Shown: piece by piece, positions 34,686 to 43,770 of the stretch
Numbering within the stretch: the first letter of the stretch is position 1
How the letters are laid out: each line of letters starts with the position of its first letter
The notes under the pieces: model-generated
What the model saw: the letters and a program-made list of their open reading frames with translations, nothing else
Told to the model about the DNA's origin: nothing
Databases searched by the model: none
Position numbers and translations under genes: made by a program
Assembly (NCBI GenBank): GCA_900547005.1
Contig: URER01000011.1
Coordinates: 1 to 57,313, forward strand
Direction: 5' to 3'
DNA from: an uncultured Prevotella sp.
GTDB taxonomy: Bacteria > Bacteroidota > Bacteroidia > Bacteroidales > Bacteroidaceae
Length of the DNA stretch: 57,313 nt

Positions 34686-34740
34686 CACCAAGTCGTTTTG
34701 TTTTTTTATAATTCTGTTTTTTTAGAAATTAATAATAGTG

Positions 34741-37110
34741 TTATCTTATCTCAGCAGACTTGCGGCTGCTTACTATATTATTTTGCGGTTCTACGTCTGT
34801 CACTATATTGCTTTCAGAGGACTTGCGCCCGATATTGAACTTATACACGACATTCAAGGTAAGCATCCGAAATCCGTAATCAGAGCGGTTCCAGTTTTCG
34901 TATGGGGCCACATCCGAATAGTTCACTACGCCCTGCTTTGAGAAATTCCTGGAAAAAGGATTCTGTAGGCGCAATGATGTGGAGAGCCGGTTGTTCATCC
35001 ATACACGCGACAAGGAAAACGACATGGCTCTACCACTTGTTTCAAGCACCTGTCCGTAAAAGTCGTTGTTGTGTGTCCACACATTATATGTAAGCATCCA
35101 TTTCTTCCACATCAGGCTGACATCAGCACGGATCCACATCTTGTTGTAGTCATATTTAATGCCTGTAGACTTGCTTTTGCTTGCAAACCAATTATTGCCA
35201 AATGCTATGGTCGCCGACAGCCATTCCGCCACATCGGCGGAAATGTCAATCCCTGCTTTAAGGACTTTCACATATTTGAAGTTACTCGGCATACGGACAA
35301 CCGTGTTTCCTTCAAGGAAAGTCTCCTCCTGTATTTCGTTTTGGGAATAATAGCAATTTATATAGGGGTAAAACTCAAACTTACCTATAGTGAAATTTCC
35401 GTCAAGGTCGCATCCCATGGAGTAGCCCCGTTTAAGGTCTGGATTGCCACGCCTTACCTGTATGTCATCTATCACCTGCGTCACATGGCTGAGGTCGCCT
35501 GCCTCGGGGCGTGTCTGTACATAGCTGAATGATGCTCCGGCATAGTTGCTGTCGTCAAACCTGTATCTGCCCGAAAGACTGAAACGCGGTTCAAACCGTG
35601 TATATTTGTAAACTCCTTTTATATTAGTATGGTTCAGTGCAAGATCCAACATTAGATCGGCATTGACAGCTCCGCTTACAAAAGACAAGTTGTTTTTCAA
35701 TGACGTAATATACCTTTGCAACTCGGAATAGCCTGATATGCTACCGCCGTAACTACTCTCCGCCGTATTGGCAGAGAAGTTTAGGGAAGTCTGCAACGCC
35801 AGTTTTTCAGAGAAACGGTTCCAGAAGAGCCCATTCAAAGAAGCACCTCTCGATTTCGCGTCCACGTCTCTCCGTATATCGGTTATGGAGACTACATCGT
35901 TATATTCTTCATAGTTCTCCTCCATGTCTGTGTCGGAGATATAAAAGGCAGCATCGAACATTATCATTTTTCGGCGGTCTAAAAGACGGCGATAATGCAA
36001 TCTGGATGTGAACACTGTGCTTTTCTCGGAGTTGTATCTTGATGTCGCTGTTGTGTCATTCCTCAACCCAGAGTTATACAAGATAGAATTGTTGCGGTTG
36101 CCGGGGACATTGTTCCGTCTAACTCCCGCCTTCACAGAGAACAGGTCTTTGTTGGGTGTCCTGTGGAAATACGCTGCAGCTATGTCGTGACTATTGTCTT
36201 TCGTAACAATTCTTGTGGTCTCTTCCCTACGGTACAGGCTTCCTGCTGCAAGATTGAAAGTCTCGCTCGTGAATTCGGGGCTGAAGTGGTGTTTGGAGTC
36301 TGTATAGTCGCCGATATAGCTTATGGCAAATTCAGACCGTTTATAGTTAACTCTGCTTTCCATATTTATGTTGCCTGTATTGCGGTTTACCGCCTTGTCG
36401 GCTACTATGCTGTTTGACATTCCCCGCTCTGTCCTTCGTGTGACGAACCTGATTACAAGACCGACATCCTCCCCCACGGAATATTCAAGTCCCGGTCTGT
36501 CTATGTATTCCACCCTGACGACATCACTTGGATTTACAGCCATTACCTGTTCTACGGTTACTTCCGCATCATTTATATAGTATTTCAGCGTTCCCTTTCC
36601 CCAATATTTCACGTCTTTGCTTCCCGGGATTACCGTCAGCCTCGGCATTTTCATAACACCCATAAGGGTTATTCCGTCTGCGGACAATTCCTTCTGCCTT
36701 TCTGTGGGATACAACAGACGGCGGTCTGTGGTAATTCTTGTTGCCCGTGCTGTCACTAATGCCTCTTCCATGTCTACTGTGGTTTCCGTTATCGTGATGC
36801 TGTCCAAGTCTGTATCAACAGACAATTTGTCAAAAACGATTTCCTTTGTCTCAAAGCCTACGTGGGAAATACACATTTTACAGTGTACTCCCTTGACACC
36901 GTCAAGGATAAACAAGCCGTTGCTTTTCGTTGTTGTTCTCACAGTGTCATTCCTGCCAACCAACAAAATATTTGCCATCGGCACGGGGATGTTCCCACTG
37001 TCTACCACGTATCCCTGAATGCGAAGCCTGTTCTGTGCCACCATATTGCAGGCTGGTATCATAAAGATTAGGCATACAGCGGATACGAAAAACCCTTTTC
37101 TTCTTATCAT
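34741..37110 (-). CDS. Outer-membrane beta-barrel protein with CarboxypepD_reg domain (RiPP locus)
   Basis: 789 aa: signal peptide, CarboxypepD_reg domain (about 28-105, RIQGYVVDSGNIPVPMANIL), a plug-like region (about 115-235, with MKMPRLTVIPGSKDVKYWGK and INDAEVTVEQVMAVNPSDVV), and a C-terminal barrel of the OMP_b-brl_3 type. Unlike SusC it is short and lacks a SusD partner. The start codon overlaps the radical SAM gene stop by 4 bp, so it is translationally coupled to the maturase; the precursor starts 56 bp after its stop. In this position it may let the exported peptide cross the outer membrane, or be its receptor. Both are inferences. Confidence 0.82.
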   Translation of the reverse strand: MIRRKGFFVSAVCLIFMIPACNMVAQNRLRIQGYVVDSGNIPVPMANILLVGRNDTVRTTTKSNGLFILDGVKGVHCKMCISHVGFETKEIVFDKLSVDTDLDSITITETTVDMEEALVTARATRITTDRRLLYPTERQKELSADGITLMGVMKMPRLTVIPGSKDVKYWGKGTLKYYINDAEVTVEQVMAVNPSDVVRVEYIDRPGLEYSVGEDVGLVIRFVTRRTERGMSNSIVADKAVNRNTGNINMESRVNYKRSEFAISYIGDYTDSKHHFSPEFTSETFNLAAGSLYRREETTRIVTKDNSHDIAAAYFHRTPNKDLFSVKAGVRRNNVPGNRNNSILYNSGLRNDTTATSRYNSEKSTVFTSRLHYRRLLDRRKMIMFDAAFYISDTDMEENYEEYNDVVSITDIRRDVDAKSRGASLNGLFWNRFSEKLALQTSLNFSANTAESSYGGSISGYSELQRYITSLKNNLSFVSGAVNADLMLDLALNHTNIKGVYKYTRFEPRFSLSGRYRFDDSNYAGASFSYVQTRPEAGDLSHVTQVIDDIQVRRGNPDLKRGYSMGCDLDGNFTIGKFEFYPYINCYYSQNEIQEETFLEGNTVVRMPSNFKYVKVLKAGIDISADVAEWLSATIAFGNNWFASKSKSTGIKYDYNKMWIRADVSLMWKKWMLTYNVWTHNNDFYGQVLETSGRAMSFSLSRVWMNNRLSTSLRLQNPFSRNFSKQGVVNYSDVAPYENWNRSDYGFRMLTLNVVYKFNIGRKSSESNIVTDVEPQNNIVSSRKSAEIR

Positions 37111-38594
37111 ATTTCTATACTGTTCTTATGTTTTGGGGCTTTAGGGCAATTTGGATCTGGGTAATACCATTTATCCTCTCCGTATGCTTTTATGGTATCT
37201 CTATAACAGATTTGGTTTTCTTCTCTACATTTTGTAAAACTTTCGCACTTGGAGCATGTGCTGTCTTCTAATATGTCTTTCTGCTTTAGGTTATATAAAT
37301 TCTTTGCAGTGTCGGAATTCCATATTTCATCCAATCCGCTTTCTAATACATTTCCGATTATAAATTTGGGATGCCAATATAACTCCTCACAGATAGTTAC
37401 ATCACCTGTTGGTAATATGTACATATGAGAAAAATTTCCTGCACATAACCCTCTGTCCAAAAAACTTTCCATTCTTTCTTCATAATTTTGTTTTATTATT
37501 TCATTATCTATGGGGTTCAATTTGTTTAGTCCATTTATTATTTTAAATTTGGAAATAGCGATACACTCATCTATAATTTTCTGCAATTTTATAATATTTG
37601 TGCGACGTGCCTTAAAACTGTCATAATCATCAATACCTGTATATATAGAAGGCCCGGCTATTTCAGGTAGCCAATATCTTATATTATTGAATTCTTGTAA
37701 GAAATTGAAAATGGATTTCATATCTTCGCAAGAGTCATTCCTGTTTGTAACGATAGAATGTACTACAACTTTTATGTTATATTTCTCAAGAAGTTTAAAG
37801 GTCTCTTTTATTTCTCTGATATAACTATCCCCGACTCTTAGAATATTTTTAAGGTGCATTGGTATCATTGTGTCCAATGAAATTTGAAGGCAGGGGATCT
37901 TTATTTCATGTAAGAATTTAACGTCTTCTTCCGATAGAGGACATTTTGTTGATAAGAATGGCTCAAACCCATTTTCATAGAATATAGGCAGAAGTTGTTT
38001 CCAATTCTTGTATAAGAAAACTTCTCCTCCAATTAAGTCGAAAGAAATGACTTTTATTTTTTTTGCTTCATTGACAAGCTCTTTTATTCTTTCTAATGGA
38101 ATTTTACAATCTGTTGGCTTCCTTTTGTCTGCATAGCAATATATACAATTTGTAGAGCATTTGTTATTGAGCATCAATGTTATAGTACTTGGAGTTTTAT
38201 GCCTGCACGTTTGTATCTTTACATTATTATATTTAAAATCCGCAGGAGAATAGGCAGGAAATCTTTTTGTATTTGATATTAATATTGTATTTATTGGGAA
38301 TCCTAATAAAGTTTCCTTATATTTAAAGGCAACTTGCTTTTTATTTTCTATTAATGGATCAATAAATCTCTTTATCTTATCGTATGGGATATTTAATTCT
38401 TTATGGATATTATTTATAACACTATCATATTCATCTCCATTGACAAATGACAACATCATAGCATAAAAAGGGTGTATCACAGAATTAACAGAGTCGTCAA
38501 AGCCTTTCTCATCAGCAAGCCCTTTTTTCGGTAATAGCAAAACACAGCCTTCGTCATTCTTTAATACGTATTTAGGATTAAAAGTTATATTCAT
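37107..38594 (-). CDS. Radical SAM/SPASM peptide maturase
   Basis: 495-aa maturase. An N-terminal PqqD-like recognition region (about 1-90, NITFNPKYVLKNDEGCVLLL) should bind the leader peptide. The radical SAM core has the iron-sulfur motif Cys146-x3-Cys150-x2-Cys153 (NNKCSTNCIYCYADKRKP) and the GGE motif in FDLIGGEVFLYKNW. The C-terminal SPASM domain is cysteine-rich (CAGNFSHMYILPTGDVTICE and later CSKCESFTKC) and can hold auxiliary clusters. Start set at the ATG at 38594, which has an AAGGAAAA ribosome site and a TATATTTG box at 38623-38630; a GTG at 38642 is the alternative. Markedly AT-rich relative to the nitrogen genes. Probably installs thioether cross-links in the precursor core. Confidence 0.9.
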   Translation of the reverse strand: MNITFNPKYVLKNDEGCVLLLPKKGLADEKGFDDSVNSVIHPFYAMMLSFVNGDEYDSVINNIHKELNIPYDKIKRFIDPLIENKKQVAFKYKETLLGFPINTILISNTKRFPAYSPADFKYNNVKIQTCRHKTPSTITLMLNNKCSTNCIYCYADKRKPTDCKIPLERIKELVNEAKKIKVISFDLIGGEVFLYKNWKQLLPIFYENGFEPFLSTKCPLSEEDVKFLHEIKIPCLQISLDTMIPMHLKNILRVGDSYIREIKETFKLLEKYNIKVVVHSIVTNRNDSCEDMKSIFNFLQEFNNIRYWLPEIAGPSIYTGIDDYDSFKARRTNIIKLQKIIDECIAISKFKIINGLNKLNPIDNEIIKQNYEERMESFLDRGLCAGNFSHMYILPTGDVTICEELYWHPKFIIGNVLESGLDEIWNSDTAKNLYNLKQKDILEDSTCSKCESFTKCREENQICYRDTIKAYGEDKWYYPDPNCPKAPKHKNSIEI

Positions 38595-38671
38595 AATATT
38601 TTCCTTTCTTTTATTGATAGTGCAAATATAATCATTAATCACATATTTTAAAATAAATTTCTTGTTTTTTC

Positions 38672-39157
38672 TTAAAAAGATCTACAAAAATGTTCTAATA
38701 AACACGATTCTTCTAATTCAACTTTTATTTCTCCATTTAGTGAGGTTGTCTTAAATGTATTTCTTAATGAATAGATGTCATTTGTGTCTATCTTTATAAT
38801 ATATTTATGGGTATTGCTATTATAATATATTTTTTTTATTTGTGTTACAAATATATATATATTTTCTGAAAGGTAATTATCTAATCTTATCTCTATTTCC
38901 ATTCCTGGTTTTAACTGTGATACTAACCCTGCATATTGTAAATTTATGGAAACTTTACTCTCTTTTTCGTTTAGTATTGTCATTACAGGTATCTTTATTG
39001 AATAAGGGTATTTTATTTCTACGAAAACAAGACTAACCAATAAAGCAATACAGAAAATTATATAATTACCCATTCTTATTTTCCAATGTGGTGGATCTTT
39101 TAATATCCTTTCTGTATTATTATATATTAACTCTATATTTTCAGAATGATTATCCAT
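38672..39157 (-). CDS. Short HlyD-like membrane-fusion protein
   Basis: 161 aa with one N-terminal membrane anchor (about 31-48, GNYIIFCIALLVSLVFVEI) followed by a beta-barrel-like domain (VSINLQYAGLVSQLKPGMEI, then EIRLDNYLSENIYIFVTQIKK). It resembles the C-terminal part of HlyD/bacteriocin-secretion adaptors but lacks the long helical hairpin and lipoyl repeats; normal adaptors exceed 350 aa. It sits 15 bp after the ABC exporter gene and 77 bp before the maturase start. No frame evidence for a lost coding segment nearby was seen, so the short form may be genuine. Confidence 0.6.
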   Translation of the reverse strand: MDNHSENIELIYNNTERILKDPPHWKIRMGNYIIFCIALLVSLVFVEIKYPYSIKIPVMTILNEKESKVSINLQYAGLVSQLKPGMEIEIRLDNYLSENIYIFVTQIKKIYYNSNTHKYIIKIDTNDIYSLRNTFKTTSLNGEIKVELEESCLLEHFCRSF

Positions 39158-39172
39158 ATTTATTATTGTTAT

Positions 39173-40573
39173 CTATGTATTTGCTATTTCTAATTGTTCC
39201 TTTATAAGATCAAAATATCTTCCTTTCTTTCTTATAAGAAATTCATGGTTGCCTTGTTCGACAATCCTGCCTTCTTCTAAAACTACAATATTGTCTGCAT
39301 TCTTAACAGTACTTAGCCTGTGTGCAACTATAACAATCGTTTTACCTCTGAAAACCTGATTCAGGTTAGAAATTATACACCGCTCATTCATAGTATCTAA
39401 TGCATTAGTCGCTTCATCAAGAAAAACATAATCGGGATTTCTATATATGGCTCTGGCGATTAATACTCGCTGTTTTTGTCCTTGGCTCAAGCCAATTCCA
39501 GAGTTGCCTATAATTGTATTGTATCTTAGCGGTAGCGACATTATGAAATTTTCAATGTTAGCCATTTGTGCAGCTTGCTTTAAGAGCCTCTTGTCTATTT
39601 TCGTAGCCCCTGCTGCGATGTTGTTTGCAATAGTGTCACTAAAGATAAATCCGTCTTGCATTACTACCCCGCAATGTTTTCGCAATTCTTTATAGCTATA
39701 TTTTTCAATAGCATCGTTTCCAATCCTTATAGTACCTTTGGATGTTGTATAAAATCCCAACATTAATTTTATCATAGTGGTTTTACCACTACCACTTAGT
39801 CCAACAATCGCAGTAGTTTTACCATGAGGAATCGTTAGTGATAAATCACTTAAAACATACTTTGATCTTGAATTTCCATATGAAAAACTGACGTTGTCAA
39901 AAACTATAGAATCTTTTCCTGTAACTACAATTTTTCTTTTGACATTTGCGGCTTCTTCATCATCTTTGTTATGTATTTCATTCAATCTATTTAAACTTAT
40001 TTTCGCATCTTGTATTTGTTGGGCTATACTAACAAATTGATGTATAGGACTCTGTAACTGTCCTATTATATATTGTACCGAAAGCATACCGCCTAATGTC
40101 AGTTCTCCTTTTAAAACAGCTGTTGCAGACAGAATAGTTATAAAAATGCTTGTAATTTCATTAAGAAGGACTCCGCCTACATGTTGCCATTGTCCCAATG
40201 ACAAAGATTGTAATTTAATTTGAAATATACTTGCTTGTAAATTTTCCCATCTCCATCTTTTTTGCTGTTCACTGCCTGTCAGTTTTATTTCCTGCATTCC
40301 CTCAATGAGTTCTATAATATCACTTTGATAAACAGCCATAGTTGCAAAATTTTTGTGATCAAGATCTGAACGTTTTTTCATGAATAAAGAAACCCAAAAT
40401 AGATACAAAGAGCTGCCTATCAACAAGATGAAGAACATTCTTACATTATACATTATTAGAATAATGCCGAATATTATTATAGTAAAAGTAGAAAAGATAG
40501 AATTGAGGATAGTCGTTGTTAAAAAATCCTCAATTCTTTTGTGGTCATCTATCCTTTGTATCAAATCTCCCAT
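39173..40573 (-). CDS. Peptidase-containing ABC exporter, C-terminal part (split by frameshift)
   Basis: 466 aa starting MGDLIQRIDDHKRIEDFLTT, which is an internal PCAT sequence and not a natural N-terminus. It contains the remaining membrane helices and a complete nucleotide-binding domain: Walker A GLSGSGKTT, signature GIGLSQGQKQR, Walker B YVFLDEATNALD and the H-loop VAHRLSTV. The upstream frame supplies the peptidase domain and first helices; the two join if one base is added to the A7 run at 40586-40592. Together they give about 734 aa, the usual length of C39-peptidase ABC exporters that cut and export double-glycine peptides. Confidence 0.88.
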   Translation of the reverse strand: MGDLIQRIDDHKRIEDFLTTTILNSIFSTFTIIIFGIILIMYNVRMFFILLIGSSLYLFWVSLFMKKRSDLDHKNFATMAVYQSDIIELIEGMQEIKLTGSEQQKRWRWENLQASIFQIKLQSLSLGQWQHVGGVLLNEITSIFITILSATAVLKGELTLGGMLSVQYIIGQLQSPIHQFVSIAQQIQDAKISLNRLNEIHNKDDEEAANVKRKIVVTGKDSIVFDNVSFSYGNSRSKYVLSDLSLTIPHGKTTAIVGLSGSGKTTMIKLMLGFYTTSKGTIRIGNDAIEKYSYKELRKHCGVVMQDGFIFSDTIANNIAAGATKIDKRLLKQAAQMANIENFIMSLPLRYNTIIGNSGIGLSQGQKQRVLIARAIYRNPDYVFLDEATNALDTMNERCIISNLNQVFRGKTIVIVAHRLSTVKNADNIVVLEEGRIVEQGNHEFLIRKKGRYFDLIKEQLEIANT

Positions 40574-41379
40574 TAATTTTGAGTCAAAAAAATCATGGGC
40601 AACTTCATTATTTTCATTAAAAAATCAGACATTAAAGAAACGTTGATGCGTGTACTTATATGTAATAATGTCCAACGGCGTATAATATCAATTATGCTAT
40701 AACTCAAAACTAAAAATAATTGGGCTATTAATATTAAATGTATGAAGCTTAAGTTGTTTTCTTCTATTCCATAATCAACGATAGACTGTGTCAACAAAGG
40801 AAAAGACAATTGAATAACACTGCCTACCAATAGGCCTAAAAGTATGTGAGAAAAGAGAGCCTTATATGGTTTGAGGTATTCTATACACGACTTTAATTTT
40901 ATTTGTCTTTTTTTACAATGTCCTTTTTGATAGAAGTCAGGTGTAGGGGTAAAATACATAGCAATACCAACACTCTTTCCATTATGTTTTGTACCACACC
41001 AACACCTAATAAATTTTTCTTCTTCGTATTTTATCAAGCCGTATGCAGGATCTGCAATATAAAAAATATGAGTTTTTGCTGAAAAACTTTTCTTTATCTT
41101 ATATACAACTACAAAATGCTGTTGATTCCAATGTACTATACATGGTGTTTTCGCATTATTCACAAAATATTCTAAAGAAACTTGAACAGCAGTTGCTCGT
41201 AGTCCTATTTTTTCAGAAGCTTCACTTATTCCAAGAAGGCTAACTCCAACTCGCGTTATACAAGCAATATCTCTTAGTTCTTGTATAGAGTAGTTAGCTC
41301 CATAATGTTTGGCAATCATACACAAACATACTGGGCCACAATCCATACAGTCTAATTGTCTGCAAAAATGGAATTTCAT
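40573..41379 (-). CDS. Peptidase-containing ABC exporter, N-terminal C39 peptidase part (split by frameshift)
   Basis: 268 aa: C39 cysteine-peptidase domain with Cys14 (LDCMDCGPVC), His88 (WNQQHFVVVY) and Asp110 (FYIADPAYG) as the catalytic triad, followed by the first membrane helices. The frame ends MKLPMIFLTQN-stop where homologues continue SFFDSKLMGDL; the sequence of the following frame picks up exactly there. It should cleave the precursor after Gly-Gly. First gene of the island after the promoter at 41400-41430. Whether the exporter is a pseudogene, translated by frameshifting, or an assembly error is open. Confidence 0.88.
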   Translation of the reverse strand: MKFHFCRQLDCMDCGPVCLCMIAKHYGANYSIQELRDIACITRVGVSLLGISEASEKIGLRATAVQVSLEYFVNNAKTPCIVHWNQQHFVVVYKIKKSFSAKTHIFYIADPAYGLIKYEEEKFIRCWCGTKHNGKSVGIAMYFTPTPDFYQKGHCKKRQIKLKSCIEYLKPYKALFSHILLGLLVGSVIQLSFPLLTQSIVDYGIEENNLSFIHLILIAQLFLVLSYSIIDIIRRWTLLHISTRINVSLMSDFLMKIMKLPMIFLTQN

Positions 41380-41399
41380 TTCTTCCTTTGGTTTTTTAG

Positions 41400-41430
41400 C
41401 AAAAATAATTAAAAAAGATTAGACAACCAA
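41400..41430 (-). promoter_or_regulatory. Promoter of the RiPP island
   Basis: On the minus strand TTGG (41427-41430), a 19-nt spacer and TATTTTTG (41400-41407) fit the Bacteroidetes promoter. It would give a leader of only about 15 nt before the exporter ATG at 41379. Confidence 0.6.
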
Positions 41431-41857
41431 TATTATATTTATGTTTTTTGCAGAAAACCATAAATATTATTTTCTAAATAGAGGAAATAGTCTATATAGA
41501 TAACCTCCGTATCAGACTGAGATGTAAAGACTGTAAAAACGAATGCGGCTGAGACTGACAATATAATTCATCGGACTCACGTTATTTTATGCTGTCATCA
41601 TTCTCCCTTTTTTGAAAACTAAAGGGAAGAAAAGCCTTTTGGGAGCGTATAATAAAGCAAAAGAATCCAGTAATTGTGTGTTCAGACTTGCCAGTCTTTA
41701 CCACTTTTTTCTCGTTTATAGAAACATAAATCGAGAGAAACAATAAAATTTCTGACAGCATACGAATGTCATTCTCAAAATATTTTGTAATATTGCACAT
41801 GATAATTGATTATTACTTACCAAAGAACAATGTTATGGGTGTTGTACCAAGATAATT
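41431..41857. other. AT-rich gene-poor stretch beside the RiPP island
   Basis: No convincing gene. A 72-codon open frame on the minus strand (41582-41800) is low-complexity and matches nothing recognisable. The stretch separates the exporter promoter from decayed genes. Confidence 0.5.
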
Positions 41858-42055
41858 ATGAATGCAAACTGGAAATACATAAATGCCGTATTCAATTTTG
41901 ATGTTGAGACATTCAAGACTCAGCTTAATACAGAGCCTTTCGACAAATCATTGCTATCAGACATAAAGTTTGCCGACGATGCCCCTTGTCCGATATATTG
42001 GATAACACAATGCTGGGAAATAATATTTGAGCATCCTGAGGATTGTACAACTTAA
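41858..42055 (+). CDS. Short hypothetical protein, possibly a truncated N-terminus
   Basis: 65 aa (MNANWKYINAVFNFDVETFK onward) with a composition and pattern of a real protein, including IYWITQCWEIIFEHPED near its end, where it stops abruptly. I do not recognise a function. It may be the 5' remnant of a longer gene, next to the truncated Fic gene. Confidence 0.4.
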   Translation: MNANWKYINAVFNFDVETFKTQLNTEPFDKSLLSDIKFADDAPCPIYWITQCWEIIFEHPEDCTT

Positions 42056-42120
42056 ATAAGAATGACTAATAACTGGTTAAAATAAAAAAACAAAATGGAT
42101 TTGTGGCATCGTAATAATCC

Positions 42121-42753
42121 TTGAGGTGGAATATCCACAGGCAAATACAGCATATGTTTGGTGAGGGAAACACACGTACGATGGCAGTATTTACCATTCA
42201 ATATTTGCGTTCAATAGGATTTAATGTAAACAATAATCTCTTTGCTAATCATTCTTGGTATTTCCGAAACGCATTAGTGCGTGCCAACTATAAGAATGTG
42301 TGTAAAGGCATTGATTATACGCCGGTATATTTGGAACGCTTTTTCCGTAACTTGTTGTTAGGAGATGGTTGGGTGCTTCGCAACCGTTACCTTCATATCA
42401 ATGCGTCGGCAGAATGGAGCGAGCAACCCAATATGAACAGGACAAGCACAGGACAAGCACAGGACAAGCACAGGACAAGCGCAGGACAAGTGGGGCATGA
42501 GAGTGTTATTGCGAGTCCTGAAATCCAACGTTTGGTTCGGGCCATTGCCGGGGAGCAGTTGTCAGCAAAGGCGATAATGGCGAATATGCAACTGAAAGGA
42601 AGGGATAATTTCTTGAGTTTATACCTTAATCCTGCAATAGACTTTGGTTTTGTTTCATTGTTATATCCGGAAAAACCACGCCATTCAGGTCAAAGGTATT
42701 TCCTGACAGCCAAAGGACTTGCATTTCTGGACGGATTGGCAGAAAAGAAGTAG
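42121..42753 (+). pseudogene. Fic-family protein, 5'-truncated
   Basis: The frame covers the second half of a Fic domain with the active-site loop in degenerate form (HMFGEGNTRT, where HPFxEGNxR is expected), then FFRNLLLGDGWVLRNRYLHIN, a repeat-coded linker and a C-terminal winged-helix domain (AIAGEQLSAKAIMANMQLKG). The sequence before the active site, normally over 100 residues, is missing; the frame is stopped at 42115-42117 and has no ATG before the motif (a TTG at 42121 is the only upstream option). Full-length relatives AMPylate proteins. Likely a remnant. Confidence 0.72.
42440..42488 (+). repeat. 11-bp tandem repeat in the Fic-gene linker
   Basis: Four consecutive units of GGACAAGCACA (the fourth GGACAAGCGCA) at 42440, 42451, 42462 and 42473, and a partial fifth. 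The unit is not a multiple of three, so its three reading phases together encode an 11-residue pattern. Confidence 0.9.
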
Positions 42754-42811
42754 AAGAAGCCATTATCCCTTTTCCTGTAAATCACTATACTTCTCACCAT
42801 ACCTGTTAGAG

Positions 42812-43741
42812 CTATTTGCTCCGTGTAACAGTATGTATTATGTCCCCGTTCTTGTTAATCATATACAGGCGCAGAGTCTTCTTGTCTGCCGAGATTATGG
42901 AAAAACCTGTTTCGGGGCTACAGAATACCGTGCCCTCCACGGGCTTCACTTTGCGGCTTAATGCGGCGGCAGAATTGGTGATATAGTCTGTGTCGCAGCC
43001 GGGAACACGTATGTGCTGGAAATTATGGATATGCCCGTTGATATATATGTCTACACTATGACGGCGCAGAATTGGGTCGAGACGAGACTGCATATCGCTA
43101 CGCTCGCTTTCGTCTTTGGGCGTTTCGGCGTATATCGGGTGATGTCCGGCTACTATCACCCAGTCTTCTTTTGCTGCATTCAGCACAGAGTCAGCCCATG
43201 AAAGTTGTCTTTCTGCATCTTGTTTGCAGACATCAGGATATTGATCGCTTTCTTTGCGATACTTGTCTATCAGTGGAGTGGTGTCTATCCATACCACCCG
43301 TATGGTTACATTCTTCTTGCGGAACGAGCGCGTGTAGTATCGTGCGGGCATATTCCAGCGGCGGCTCACGCCGGAATAGTCGGCTACTGCCTGCGTGTTG
43401 CCGCGGTATTCATGATTGCCAAGCACGGGAAACCAGTTTATCATCAGTTCCGGATGAGAGTATATAAGTTCGTAGTTTGTCATCCAAAGCGGGTCTGATA
43501 TACTCTGCACTCCGTCGAAATGGTGTATGTCGCCGGTGGCAACGACAAACTCCGGCCCTACCTTCTCGGCCATATCTCCCATCAGGGCGGCTATGGTTTT
43601 CTGGTCGTAATATCCGTTACGCCCCATATCGTTCACAACATAGAAGTTCAGTTTCTTGTCGAAGATGCTGTAATCCGTAATCTGAGCCACAGCCATGCGG
43701 CACACGAGGAGTGCCAATAACAGTATTGTTTTCCTTTTCAT
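42812..43741 (-). CDS. Secreted metallophosphatase (purple-acid/TRAP-type, calcineurin-like)
   Basis: 309 aa with a signal peptide (MKRKTILLLALLVCRMAVAQ). All calcineurin-like metal motifs are present: VVNDMGRNGYYD (first Asp), VVATGDIHHFDG, WFPVLGNHEYRG, IVAGHHPIYAETPKD and NGHIHNFQHIR. Closest in layout to the tartrate-resistant acid phosphatase type. Downstream of the TonB receptor by 29 bp on the same strand, so probably one operon in which the phosphatase frees a phosphorylated ligand or phosphate in the periplasm (inference). Confidence 0.9.
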   Translation of the reverse strand: MKRKTILLLALLVCRMAVAQITDYSIFDKKLNFYVVNDMGRNGYYDQKTIAALMGDMAEKVGPEFVVATGDIHHFDGVQSISDPLWMTNYELIYSHPELMINWFPVLGNHEYRGNTQAVADYSGVSRRWNMPARYYTRSFRKKNVTIRVVWIDTTPLIDKYRKESDQYPDVCKQDAERQLSWADSVLNAAKEDWVIVAGHHPIYAETPKDESERSDMQSRLDPILRRHSVDIYINGHIHNFQHIRVPGCDTDYITNSAAALSRKVKPVEGTVFCSPETGFSIISADKKTLRLYMINKNGDIIHTVTRSK

Positions 43742-43770
43742 GATTTTATTTCTTTTTTTTGTTAAACTGT

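Noticed and set aside
41582..41800. 72-codon open frame near the RiPP island as a second precursor
   Set aside because: No double-glycine leader, no Cys-rich core and low-complexity composition.
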